Positions 7,001-15,212 of a stretch of DNA of 30,357 nt are shown in pieces. Each line of letters begins with the position of its first letter. Within the stretch, counting starts at the first letter, position 1. A model generated the notes under the pieces. The model made no database searches, had not been told where the DNA came from, and saw nothing but the letters and a program-made list of their open reading frames with translations. The stretch is from Halobacteriales archaeon QS_9_67_15 (lineage in GTDB: Archaea; Halobacteriota; Halobacteria; Halobacteriales; Haloarculaceae): positions 1 through 30,357 of the forward strand of contig PXSD01000001.1 in NCBI GenBank assembly GCA_003023165.1. Reading direction: 5' to 3'. The translations under genes were made by a program, and so were the position numbers.

Positions 7001-9955
7001 CTACTCGATGATCCGGATCCCGGGACGACCGGGCCGGGCGTCGGCGACGACATCGTCGTCGGCCTCCTCGGCCGACTGGACGGACACGTCGGCGTCGAAC
7101 TCGTCTTCGACCAGCCACGCGGCCCGCTCTAGAGCGGCCCGCTCCTCGGCGGGCGCGAGCACCTCGCCCAGCGCCTCGCGCTCGGCCTGCAGGTCCTTCG
7201 CGAACGACGCACCGGCGTCGCCCTGCTCGCGGATCTCGTCGTGGCCCATCAGCGCGCCGACGAGGTTGTCCGCGTCGGACTCGCGGGCGAGTTCGTGGGC
7301 GCGATGTTTCCACTCCGGCGCGAGGACCATCGTGACCGCTTCAGGGTCCTCGATGCCGACCGTCTCGACGATGTCGCGCACGTCTTCGCGGGTGTTCTCG
7401 ACCAGCCGACTAGCAACCTCGTAGTCCGCGGGCAAGCCGGCGTCGGGCCACTCGGCCTCGGCGAGCAGCCCCTCGCCGTCGAGCAGGGCCCAGACCTCCT
7501 CGGCGACGTGGGGCGCGACCGGGCCGAGGAGTTTCGCGACCGCGCGGACGCCCCGCTCGACCGTCGCCGGGTCCGACCCCTCGCGCTCGTGGTAGCGGCG
7601 CAACAGGGAGACAAGGTCCCGGACGGCCCGCAGCGCGTGGTTGAACCGGAAGGCCTCGAACTCTTCGGTCACTTGCGCGGCCGTCGCCGCGATCTCGCGG
7701 TCGACGTATGCCGCGACCGGGTCCTCCTCGACCGTCGCGTCCGCCCCGGTCGTCTCGCCGGCGAGTCCGCCGTCGGACTCGGCGAGTTCCGCCGCCAGCC
7801 CGTGGACGCTCTGGAGGAACTGGTAGGCCGAGCGGACGCCCTCGGGGCTCCAGGCGAACTCCTTCTCGGGCCGGGCGGCCTCCATGATGAACAGGCGGGC
7901 CGTGTCGGCCCCGTACTCGTCGACGATCCGCTGGGGCGAGACGCCGTTGCCCTTGGACTTGGACATCTTGTTCCCGTTCTCGCCCAGCACCATCCCCTGG
8001 TTGGTCAGGTTCGTGAACGGTTCGCGCACGCCGTCCAGCAGGTCGATGTCGTCGAGCACCTTTGTGAAGAAGCGGGCGTACAGCAGGTGCATGACGGCGT
8101 GCTCGATGCCGCCGACGTACTGGTCGACCGGCATCCAGTCGTTCGTACGTTCGGTGTCGAACGGCGCGGAGTCCAGACCCGGCGAGAGGAACCGCAGGAA
8201 GTACCACGAGGAGTCGACAAAGGTGTTCATCGTGTCCGTCTCGCGCTCGGCGGGGCCGCCGCAGTCGGGACACTCGACGGACTTCCACTCCTCGGCGGCG
8301 TCCAGCGGGTTGCCCGTCGTGTGGACGAACTCCGGCAGCTCCACGGGGAGGTCCTCGTCGGGCACCTCGACGTAGCCACACTCCTCGCAGTGGATCATCG
8401 GGATCGGGGTGCCCCAGTAGCGCTGGCGGGAGATCGCCCAGTCCCGGAGGTTGTACTCGGTGCGGTGCTCGCCGTCGAACTCCTCGACGAACCGGTCGCG
8501 GGCTTGCTCGCTGGTCAGGCCGTCGTACTCGCCGCTGTCGACCAGCACGCCGTCGGACGAGTCCGACGAGCCCTCGACCTCGCTGAGGTCGAGGACGCCG
8601 TCTTCGGGGTAGGCCGCCTCCTGCACGTCGATGTCTTCGGGGTCCGCGTCGGCGTCCTCGGTCGGTTCCACGACTTGCACGATGTCGATGTCGTGGGCCG
8701 TCGCGAACTCGTGGTCGCGCTCGTCGTGGGCGGGCACGGCGTACAGCGCGCCCGTCCCTACGTCGGTCAGCACGTAGTCGGCCACGTACACCGGTATCTC
8801 CGCGCCGGTGGCGGGGTTGACGGCGTACTCGCCGGTGAACACGCCGCTCGTCACGTCGAGTTCGTCCTCGTCGGCCTGCTCGGCTTCCCGGATGTACTCG
8901 GTGACCTCGTCGTTCCCCTCGGCGATCTCCCGTGCGACCGGGTGACCGGGGGCCAGCGAGAAGAAGGTCGCCCCGTAGATCGTGTCCAGTCGCGTCGTGA
9001 AGATGTCCACGTCGCCGTAGCCGGGGATCTCGAAGGCGACGCTCGCGCCCTCCTGCTTGCCGATCCAGTTGCGCTGCATCTCCCGGACGTTGTTCGGCCA
9101 CCCCTCCAGGTCGTCGAGGCAGTCCAGCAGTTCCTCGGCGTAGTCGGTGATCGTGAAGAACCACTGGTCCATCTCGCGGTGGTCGATAGGGGTGCCACAG
9201 CGCCAGCAGACTTCGACGGCTTCTTCTCGCGGGCCGGGGGACGGCTTCGCCGTCGTCTCACGGGCTTCGCCCGTTCGACTGCTCGCGGAGCTTTGCTCCG
9301 CGCTCGTCCCGTTCGAGGCGGCTTCGCCGCCTCGCAGCCCGCTCGAACGGTCCGAGGCGCTTCGCGCCTCGCTATCGCCGCCTCCGTGAGGCTCCTCCGG
9401 AATCTCTCGCTCTTCGACCTGTTCGTCCGCGAGGACGGTCTCGCAGGACGGACACCAGTTGAGCTCTGCACCCTGGCGCTCGACGAGGTCCTCGTCGCGG
9501 AACCGCTTGAATAGCCACTGGTTCCACCGGTAGTAGTCGGGGTCGCAGGTCGTGATCTCCCGCTCCCAGTCGTAGCCAAAGCCCATCGACTTGAACTGCT
9601 CGGTCATCGAGTCGATGCAGTCCATCGTCCAGTCGCGGGGGTTGGTGTCCCGTTCCTCGGCGGCGTTCTCGGCGGGGAGCCCGAACGAGTCCCACCCCAT
9701 CGGGTGCAGGACGTTCTCGCCGCGCATCCGCTCGAAGCGCGCGTAGGCGTCCGTGATCGTGTAGTTACGGACGTGGCCCATGTGGAGTTCCCCGGACGTG
9801 TAGGGGAACATCGCGAGGACGTACTCCGGGTCCTCCGCGTCGTCCGGAATCCGGAACGTGCCCTCCTCGTCCCACGTGTGCTGCCACTTGGGCTCGATCT
9901 CTGCGTGGTCAAACCCCCCCTCTCGCTCGCGTTGCTCTCCAGTCCCAACGGTCAT
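7001..9955 (-). CDS. leuS: Leucyl-tRNA synthetase, bacterial-type
   Basis: This class I enzyme charges tRNA-Leu and edits mischarged product. It has 984 residues, long for the family. HIGH motif: HMGH at 58-61. KMSKS motif: residues 663-667. The zinc insertion has CPSC (168-171) and CWRC (250-253). The editing CP1 domain includes the TRLDTIYGATFF and HDERDHEF regions. The C-terminal anticodon-binding domain is complete. Motifs such as NWCPSCETVLADEQV are of the bacterial rather than archaeal LeuRS type. Two apparent insertions stand out: about 58 low-complexity residues between the zinc Cys pairs (about 189-246), and about 18 residues in the editing domain (LSEVEGSSDSSDG region). Both are built from perfect DNA hairpins. 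The start at 9955 (MTVGTG) is chosen from homology; upstream codons overlap the divergent gene's region. A TATA-like ctatacc (9981-9987) lies about 30 nt upstream. Confidence 0.96.
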   Translation of the reverse strand: MTVGTGEQREREGGFDHAEIEPKWQHTWDEEGTFRIPDDAEDPEYVLAMFPYTSGELHMGHVRNYTITDAYARFERMRGENVLHPMGWDSFGLPAENAAEERDTNPRDWTMDCIDSMTEQFKSMGFGYDWEREITTCDPDYYRWNQWLFKRFRDEDLVERQGAELNWCPSCETVLADEQVEEREIPEEPHGGGDSEARSASDRSSGLRGGEAASNGTSAEQSSASSRTGEARETTAKPSPGPREEAVEVCWRCGTPIDHREMDQWFFTITDYAEELLDCLDDLEGWPNNVREMQRNWIGKQEGASVAFEIPGYGDVDIFTTRLDTIYGATFFSLAPGHPVAREIAEGNDEVTEYIREAEQADEDELDVTSGVFTGEYAVNPATGAEIPVYVADYVLTDVGTGALYAVPAHDERDHEFATAHDIDIVQVVEPTEDADADPEDIDVQEAAYPEDGVLDLSEVEGSSDSSDGVLVDSGEYDGLTSEQARDRFVEEFDGEHRTEYNLRDWAISRQRYWGTPIPMIHCEECGYVEVPDEDLPVELPEFVHTTGNPLDAAEEWKSVECPDCGGPAERETDTMNTFVDSSWYFLRFLSPGLDSAPFDTERTNDWMPVDQYVGGIEHAVMHLLYARFFTKVLDDIDLLDGVREPFTNLTNQGMVLGENGNKMSKSKGNGVSPQRIVDEYGADTARLFIMEAARPEKEFAWSPEGVRSAYQFLQSVHGLAAELAESDGGLAGETTGADATVEEDPVAAYVDREIAATAAQVTEEFEAFRFNHALRAVRDLVSLLRRYHEREGSDPATVERGVRAVAKLLGPVAPHVAEEVWALLDGEGLLAEAEWPDAGLPADYEVASRLVENTREDVRDIVETVGIEDPEAVTMVLAPEWKHRAHELARESDADNLVGALMGHDEIREQGDAGASFAKDLQAEREALGEVLAPAEERAALERAAWLVEDEFDADVSVQSAEEADDDVVADARPGRPGIRIIE
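8551..8594. repeat. Two perfect hairpins inside leuS (editing domain insertion)
   Basis: CGTCGGAC-ga-GTCCGACG (8551-8568) is directly followed by CCTCGACCTC-gct-GAGGTCGAGG (8572-8594), a 10-bp stem with a 3-nt loop. They encode an acidic Ser/Asp-rich stretch that appears extra within the LeuRS editing region. Confidence 0.8.
9240..9371. repeat. Cluster of five triloop hairpins inside leuS (zinc-domain insertion)
   Basis: Five perfect stem-loops lie in 132 nt: GACGGC-ttc-GCCGTC (9240-9254), CGGGC-ttc-GCCCG (9261-9273), GCGGAGC-ttt-GCTCCGC (9285-9301), CGAGGCGGC-ttc-GCCGCCTCG (9314-9334) and CGAGGCGC-ttc-GCGCCTCG (9353-9371). An outer stem, CCGTTCGAG (9309-9317) with CTCGAACGG (9342-9350), encloses the fourth. 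The cluster coincides with a low-complexity Ser/Ala/Gly/Glu insertion in the protein. Confidence 0.9.
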
Positions 9956-10087
9956 GATCGCACGTCGGACAGCGACGGTGCTATACCTTTCCCTTCGCTG
10001 GGACGCGTACACACGGTCGAAGCGGCGGAACCGCTCACCGCTCCCCGCCCACGGTGGTTTTACGTCCGACCGCCACTTCGAGCCGGT

Positions 10088-10935
10088 ATGCGCGTCGTCT
10101 CCCTGCTCCCCTCGGCCACCGAGATATGTTACGCCCTCGGGGTCGAACCCGTCGGCGTCTCCCACGAGTGCGACTGGCCGCCCGAGGCCGCCGACCGGCC
10201 GACGATCAACCGCTCGCGCATCGACCTCGACGGGTCCAGCGCAGACATCAACGACCGGGTCGCCCGGGCCGAGCAGGACCACGGCGGGGTCTACGAGATC
10301 AAACTCGACGCGCTCGAAGCAGCCGACCCCGACGTGGTCGTCACGCAGGGCGTCTGTGACGTGTGTGCCGTCGACACCCTGCTCGTCGAAGACGCCATCG
10401 CCCGGACGGACGTGGACGCCGAGGTCGTCACCAGCGACGTCCACAGCCTCGACGACCTCTTCGCCGACATCGAGCACCTCGGAAGCGTACTCGACCGCGA
10501 AGAGCGCGCCGCCGGGGTAATCGCCGACCTGCGAGCGCGCGTCGACACCGTCCGCGAACGGACGGAATCCATCGAAGACCGGCCGAGCGTGGCGGTCTTC
10601 GACTCCGCTCGACGCCGCGCGAGTGGTCGTCCGTCCGGTCCGTCGACCCCGACGTCCTCGTCGCTGCGCCCTGCGGGTTCGACCTCAACCAGACGCTCGA
10701 GACGCGCGGCGACCACACCGACCGGCCCCGATTCGCCGACCTCGGTGCCGTTCGCTCGGGCCGAGCCTACGCAATGGACGGTCACCACTTCGTCAACCGA
10801 CCGGGGCCGCGACTCGTCGACACGCTGGAGTACCTCGCCGGCCTGCTCCATCCCGAGGAATTCGACGAACCACCGGAAGCGGTCGCGCGGGAGTTGCCGA
10901 CCGACTCGACGGCGCGCGAGGAGCCGACGCCCTGA
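10088..10935 (+). pseudogene. BtuF-like periplasmic-binding protein gene, internal deletion and frameshift
   Basis: The first part (10088 to about 10605) encodes a clear metal-chelate/cobalamin-type binding-protein domain without signal peptide: MRVVSLLPSATEICYALGV, SHECDWPPEA, VVTQGVCDVCAV and DRPSVAVFD. Reading then shifts by two bases. The second frame (about 10610-10935) resumes with DPDVLVAAPCGFDLNQT, GRAYAMDGHHFVNRPGPRL, LEYLAGLLHPEEF and a TGA at 10933. Relatives have about 30 more residues between the two parts (the segment following VAVFDW, including the GHWVPEM region). So a deletion of about 90-100 bp with loss of frame has probably inactivated the gene. In haloarchaea this family is linked to cobalamin or iron-complex uptake; no ABC permease is nearby. 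It is divergent from leuS. Confidence 0.8.
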
Positions 10936-11028
10936 TACGGAGTAGTGTCGAGTCTGTCCGGATAGGGCCTGGGGGTCGGTGCGTCTCGGTACATCGCGAC
11001 AACAATCGTATGAGGGGAGCCCGACCGC

Positions 11029-11409
11029 TCACGCCGCGATGGCCACGAGTCCGACGTAGACGTTGCCGAGGACTACGAGAGTCCCCAGTCCGATCACACC
11101 CAGAAACCACGCGCGCCAGCCCGGAACCCGTTCGACGACCGACCGACACTCCAGCAGGACGACCCCGGCGTACAGCACGACGGCGGCCTTCAGCGCGACG
11201 ACCAGCAGCGGCTCCTGTGTCAACAGCAGCCTGATCCACGGATTCGCCTCCAGCGACGGACCGGCGAAGGCGGCCGCCACGAGTGTGGACGCGGCGTCTC
11301 CGAAGCCCCAGATTATCACGAGTGAGACTACCAGCTCGACGTAGCCCGGCATCTCTAGCCTGACCTCCGAGCAGTCGATCGCCTCCCCGATGGTCTCTGT
11401 CTCTGACAT
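11029..11409 (-). CDS. Small multi-spanning membrane protein (DUF5658-like)
   Basis: The 126-residue protein starts MSETETIGEAIDCSE and has three or four hydrophobic helices: VELVVSLVIIWGFGDAAST, PLLVVALKAAVVLYAGVVLL, and WFLGVIGLGTLVVLGNVYVG. The GDAAST...EANPW pattern resembles the haloarchaeal DUF5658 family of unknown function. An in-frame ATG at 11430 would add MRPTPIR, but a TATA-like gaatatgtc (11434-11442 on the plus strand) lies about 28 nt before 11409, so I chose 11409. A perfect 7-bp inverted repeat between the TATA box and the start may be an operator. Confidence 0.7.
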   Translation of the reverse strand: MSETETIGEAIDCSEVRLEMPGYVELVVSLVIIWGFGDAASTLVAAAFAGPSLEANPWIRLLLTQEPLLVVALKAAVVLYAGVVLLECRSVVERVPGWRAWFLGVIGLGTLVVLGNVYVGLVAIAA

Positions 11410-11415
11410 CCGGAT

Positions 11416-11434
11416 CGGAGTGGGCCTCACTCCG
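11416..11434. promoter_or_regulatory. Inverted repeat between TATA box and start (7-5-7)
   Basis: CGGAGTG-ggcct-CACTCCG is a perfect 7-bp inverted repeat with a 5-nt spacer. It sits 7 nt upstream of the start at 11409 and abuts the TATA-like site, so it could be a repressor operator. The histidine kinase gene has an inverted repeat of identical geometry. Confidence 0.35.
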
Positions 11435-11543
11435 AATATGTCTCATCGGCCTCCGCAGATAAACCCTCCCGGCGGAGTATCACGAATGATAGTTCTGGTC
11501 GCTGACGTGACGTGCCGGGGCGGCGGTCGAACGGCCGACCGTC

Positions 11544-11629
11544 TCATAGTGATTATTGTAGCGATTTACCGGTACGCGCCGCCACCGGAGTCGGAGCGAT
11601 CCGGAAATAATCTACAATAATCACTATCA
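11544..11629 (+). mobile_element. 80-bp palindromic element, family 2, copy 1
   Basis: The core (11547-11626) starts TAGTGATTATTGTAG and ends with its perfect reverse complement; the interior halves pair imperfectly around a short GC loop. It is flanked by direct TCA repeats (11544-11546, 11627-11629). The right TCA is the TGA stop codon of ubaA, which reads leftwards, and the element continues with TAG-TGA in the same frame, giving three consecutive stops. It is 75/80 identical to 16533-16612. It has no coding capacity. Confidence 0.85.
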
Positions 11630-12442
11630 GTCTGCGCTCACCGCGCAGCTCTCCGTGTACTCCACGTCCCGGACCGATTCGATGGGGTCGTCGCCGCAGA
11701 CGGGGCAGTCCGGGTTCTGTCGGACGGTTATCTCGTCGAATGTCATCTCGGCGGCGTCGTAGACGACCATCCGACCGTCGAGCGACTCGCCCACGTCGAC
11801 GAAGTGTTTGGTCGCCTCCGTGGCCTGGATCGCGCCGACGGTCCCGGGGAGAACGCCCAGTACGCCCGTCGTCGCGCAGTCCGGGACGGCACCCTCCGGC
11901 GGGGCCTCGGGGAAGAGACAGCGGTAACACGGGCCCTCGCCGGTGAACGTCGTCACCTGCCCCTCGAAGCGGTAGATCGCCCCGTGGGTGAAGGGGACCC
12001 CGGCGAGCGTGCAGTAGTCGTTGACGAGGAAGCGGGTCGGGAAGTTGTCGGAGGCGTCGACGACGAAGTCGTAGCCGTCGACCAGACCCGCGACCGTCTC
12101 CGGCGAGACGCTGGTCTCGTGGGTCTGTGCGTCCACGTCGGGGTTCAACCCGGCGACGAACTCGGCGGCGCTGTCGACCTTCGGACGGCCCACGTCCGCG
12201 TCGCCATGGATCACCTGTCGCTGGAGGTTGGACCGCTCGACGGTGTCGTGGTCGGCGATACCGAGCGTCCCGACGCCCGCGGCGGCGAGGTACTGGACGA
12301 CCGGCGCGCCGAGACCGCCGGCCCCGACGACGAGGACGCTGGCGTCGAGGAGTGCCGTCTGCCCCTCCGGCCCCACCTCGTCCATGATGATGTGCCGGGA
12401 GTAGCGGTCGAGTTGCTCCGGGTCGAGATCCGGCGTGCCCAT
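11627..12442 (-). CDS. ubaA: UbaA, E1-like SAMP-activating enzyme (ThiF/MoeB family)
   Basis: This 271-residue enzyme adenylates the C-terminus of ubiquitin-like SAMPs. In Haloferax volcanii the homologue serves protein sampylation, tRNA thiolation and molybdopterin synthesis. Visible here are the N-terminal LDRYSRHIIMDEVG helix, nucleotide-binding GAGGLG (40-45), the R70-SNLQRQ76 motif, DASDN (129-133), zinc ligands C172/C175 and C246/C249 (CYRC, CPVC), and the catalytic Cys at 189 in PDCATTGVLG. No rhodanese domain is fused, as expected for the archaeal form. The start MGTPDLDPEQ matches the family length. The stop codon is part of the target duplication of an 80-bp element, leaving the protein unaltered. 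No SAMP gene is adjacent. Confidence 0.93.
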   Translation of the reverse strand: MGTPDLDPEQLDRYSRHIIMDEVGPEGQTALLDASVLVVGAGGLGAPVVQYLAAAGVGTLGIADHDTVERSNLQRQVIHGDADVGRPKVDSAAEFVAGLNPDVDAQTHETSVSPETVAGLVDGYDFVVDASDNFPTRFLVNDYCTLAGVPFTHGAIYRFEGQVTTFTGEGPCYRCLFPEAPPEGAVPDCATTGVLGVLPGTVGAIQATEATKHFVDVGESLDGRMVVYDAAEMTFDEITVRQNPDCPVCGDDPIESVRDVEYTESCAVSAD

Positions 12443-12553
12443 ACCTCATAGTACCGGGTCGAACGGAATAAGCGACCCGCTCCGGCGCGACAGCGAAAAC
12501 GCGGCAGTGCGTCCACGGCGGCGAGTATGCGACGGCGAGAACCCGAGAACGGT

Positions 12554-13519
12554 CTACTCGTCGACAAGGCGGTCGACGGCGTCGTTGATATCCGCCACCT
12601 GGTCCGTCCGGGCGTCGGCCTCCTCGGCGATCTCGGCGGTCGACTCGGCGATCTGCTCGGCGGCGGTGGTCGACTGGTCGACCATCGAGGCGACCTCCTC
12701 GGTGGAGGCGGCCTGCTGGTCGGTCGCGGCCGCGACCTCCTGGATGCCGTCGTTGACCTCCTCGACCGCCTCGTGGATGTCTTCGAGCACGTCGATGGCC
12801 TCCTCGACCATATCGATCCCCCGCTCGATCTGTTCGTTGGACTCCTCGATGGTCTCGACGGCGTTGTGCGTGTCGTCTTGGATGCCCGAAACCATCTCCT
12901 CGATGGTCCCGGCCTGGGTCTGGGACTCCTCGGCGAGGCTCTTGACCTCGTCGGCGACGACGGCGAAGCCCTCGCCGGCCTCGCCCGCCCGCGCGGCCTC
13001 GATGGAGGCGTTCAGCGCGAGCATGTTCGTCTGGTCGGCGATGTCGTTGATGACCTCGACGATGTCGTCGATCTCGCCGACGCTGTTCTGGATCGTCAAC
13101 ACGTCGTCCGCGACGCTCCCGGAGGCGGCCTGGATGTTGTCCATCGCCGTCGAGATGTCCTCGGCCGACTCCTGGCCCTCCTGGGCGAGGTCACGGGCCG
13201 TCCCGCTGGCGGCGGACACCTGCTCTGAGGAGGAAGCGATCTCCTCGACCGCCGCACTGAGGTTCGACACCTCGTCCGCGACCTGTGACATCCCCTCGCG
13301 CTGCTCGGCCGAGCGTTCGCGGATGTCGCTTATCCCCTCGGCGATCTCCAGCGAGGAGTCCTGTAACTCCGCCAGCGAGGTCTGGATCTCGCTGGCCGCG
13401 GCCGAGTCGTCCCCCTCGTCGCGGTCGACGTCCGCGGCGATGTCGTCCCGAGTGTCCGCGTCGATGCTACCTGTCGTGTCCAGCTCTCCGTCCCCTGTGC
13501 TCGGACCCGTATCTGCCAT
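12554..13519 (-). CDS. Soluble chemoreceptor (Htr-type methyl-accepting protein)
   Basis: The 321-residue protein is entirely cytoplasmic, with no membrane segment or PAS domain. After an acidic Ser/Asp-rich N-terminus (about 45 residues) it is a continuous antiparallel coiled coil. The highly conserved signalling tip (about residues 158-200) contains INDIADQTNMLALNASIEAA and GEGFAVVADEVKSLAEES, which bind CheW/CheA. Glu/Gln-rich heptads on both arms are candidate methylation sites. It should pass an internal signal to the archaellum motor switch; the input is unknown because no sensor domain is present. An ATG at 13561 would add MRRFLPVSSPVSDT, but a TATA-like ttttta (near 13546-13552, minus strand) lies about 30 nt before 13519, supporting MADTGPS as start. 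No che genes are nearby. Confidence 0.85.
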   Translation of the reverse strand: MADTGPSTGDGELDTTGSIDADTRDDIAADVDRDEGDDSAAASEIQTSLAELQDSSLEIAEGISDIRERSAEQREGMSQVADEVSNLSAAVEEIASSSEQVSAASGTARDLAQEGQESAEDISTAMDNIQAASGSVADDVLTIQNSVGEIDDIVEVINDIADQTNMLALNASIEAARAGEAGEGFAVVADEVKSLAEESQTQAGTIEEMVSGIQDDTHNAVETIEESNEQIERGIDMVEEAIDVLEDIHEAVEEVNDGIQEVAAATDQQAASTEEVASMVDQSTTAAEQIAESTAEIAEEADARTDQVADINDAVDRLVDE

Positions 13520-13595
13520 CGTGTCTGAAACCGGGGAAGATACCGGTAAAAACCTCCGCACCCGATTATTAGGCCTGAGAACGATTTTTTCGCCG

Positions 13596-15104
13596 TCAGA
13601 GGTCGTAGAGGTCGCCGAACTTCGATTTCGCGTAGTCGACGAAGTGGTCGGCGGTGAAGCCCTCGCCGGTCGCCTCGCGCACGAGGTCGTCGGTCCGGTA
13701 GCGACAGCCGTGCTGGTGGACGTTCTCGGTCAGCCAGTCGTGGAGCGAGTCGAACTCGCCGGCGCGGACGTCGTCGTCCAGGTCGGGGATGTCCGCTTCG
13801 GCGCTGGCGAACAGCTGCGCGGCGAGCACGCTTCCCAGGGAGTACGTCGGGAAGTACCCCAGCGAGCCGTGGGTCCAGTGGATGTCCTGCAGACAGCCCT
13901 CGCTGTCGGTCTCGGGGCGGACGCCGAGGTACTCCTCCATCTTGTCGTTCCAGACCCGGGGCACCTCCTCGACGTCGAGGTTCCCCGAGATGAGGTCGCG
14001 CTCGATCTCGAACCGGAGGATGATGTGCATGTGGTAGGTCAGCTCGTCGGCCTCCACTCGAATGCGGTTGTTCGGGTAGATCCGGTTCGCGGCCTCGTAG
14101 TACTCCCGGGGCGACGCGTCGACGCCGAGGTGGTCGTTTGCGGTGTCCGCGAAGTGGTCCCAGAACGCCGCCGAGCGGCCGACGTGGTTCTCCCACAGGC
14201 GCGACTGTGACTCGTGGACCGTCAGGTCGCGGGACTGACCGAGCGGCGTCCCGTAGTGGTCGTCGGGGAGCCCGAGCGTGTAGGTCGCGTGGCCGAACTC
14301 GTGGACGGTCGAGCCGATCGCGCCGATCGGGTCCTCGGGGTCGAACCGGGTCGTCACGCGGGCGTCGAACTGCGTCCCCGACGAGAACGGGTGGGCCGCG
14401 GTGTCGAGTCGGCCGCGGTCCCAGTCGTAGCCGAGCGTGTCGAGCGCCGCACGCGCCGTCTCCTCCTGGATCTCGGGGTCGTACTCGCCGTCCGCGAAGG
14501 GGTCGGCGAGGTCGACGTCGCTCGCCTCGACCTCGTCGATCAGCGGCACGAGTTCGTCGCGCAACTGCTCGAGGACGCGTTCGGCGGTTTCGAGGCCGAG
14601 GTAGGGTTCGTAGTCCTCGAAGAGGACGGCGTAGGGGTCCCGGTCGGGGTCGATGGCCTCGGCGTACTCGCGCTTGAGGTCGATCATCTTCTCGAGGGTC
14701 GGCGCGAAGGCGTCGAAGTCGTCCTCGGTCTTGGCCTCCTCCCAGACCGGGAGGGCGTTCGAGGCGGTCTCGGAGATCTCGGCGACGAGTTCCTCGGGGA
14801 CGTCCACGGCGCGCTCGTACTCGCGGCGGACCTCGCGGACGACGGCCTGCTGGCCGCCGTCGAGGTCCTGTCCGTCCAGTTCGCTCAGCCACTCGCCGAC
14901 CCGGTCGTCTGTCAGCAGGTCGTGCGTGACCGAGGAGAGCGCGGAGGACTGTTTCGAGCGGGCGGGCGTCCCGCCCTCGGGCATCGTCACCTGCTGGTCC
15001 CAGCCCAGCACCCCGCCGGCGTCGTTCAGATACGTCAGCTGCTTCACGTGGTCGAGAAACTCGGCGTACGGTGTGGGAGCCGTCTCGGGGGATTCAGTCG
15101 CCAT
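13596..15104 (-). CDS. Metallocarboxypeptidase, family M32 (Taq-type)
   Basis: This 502-residue cytoplasmic zinc carboxypeptidase removes C-terminal residues from peptides. The signature HEFGH is at residues 268-272 within GSTVHEFGHATYTLGLP. Other family blocks are present: GGVLGWDQQVTMPEGG near the N-terminus, AAHPFSSGTQFDARVTTRF, VHESQSRLWENHVGRS (with the third zinc ligand Glu), and VEADELTYHMHIILRFEIE. The C-terminal block GSLGYFPTYSLGSVLAAQLF is also there. Length equals the usual M32 size and no defects are seen. The start MATESPETAP is followed directly by the family's PYAEFLDHVKQLTYLNDA helix. It lies 76 nt upstream of the chemoreceptor start on the same strand. Confidence 0.95.
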   Translation of the reverse strand: MATESPETAPTPYAEFLDHVKQLTYLNDAGGVLGWDQQVTMPEGGTPARSKQSSALSSVTHDLLTDDRVGEWLSELDGQDLDGGQQAVVREVRREYERAVDVPEELVAEISETASNALPVWEEAKTEDDFDAFAPTLEKMIDLKREYAEAIDPDRDPYAVLFEDYEPYLGLETAERVLEQLRDELVPLIDEVEASDVDLADPFADGEYDPEIQEETARAALDTLGYDWDRGRLDTAAHPFSSGTQFDARVTTRFDPEDPIGAIGSTVHEFGHATYTLGLPDDHYGTPLGQSRDLTVHESQSRLWENHVGRSAAFWDHFADTANDHLGVDASPREYYEAANRIYPNNRIRVEADELTYHMHIILRFEIERDLISGNLDVEEVPRVWNDKMEEYLGVRPETDSEGCLQDIHWTHGSLGYFPTYSLGSVLAAQLFASAEADIPDLDDDVRAGEFDSLHDWLTENVHQHGCRYRTDDLVREATGEGFTADHFVDYAKSKFGDLYDL

Positions 15105-15212
15105 CGTATCCCCCGATTACGGCCGATGCCGTATCAAAGCTACCCCCGACGCCGTCCCGCGTCGCAGACGACCGGCCTCCGTTGCGACGGCCGCAACCGG
15201 CCCGGCGGCCAA

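Noticed and set aside
7241..9514. Long open frame (757 codons) on the plus strand opposite leuS
   Set aside because: It is the antisense shadow of leuS, as expected in GC-rich haloarchaeal genes; the translation is Val/Asp/Arg-rich with no domain, and all LeuRS motifs are on the minus strand.
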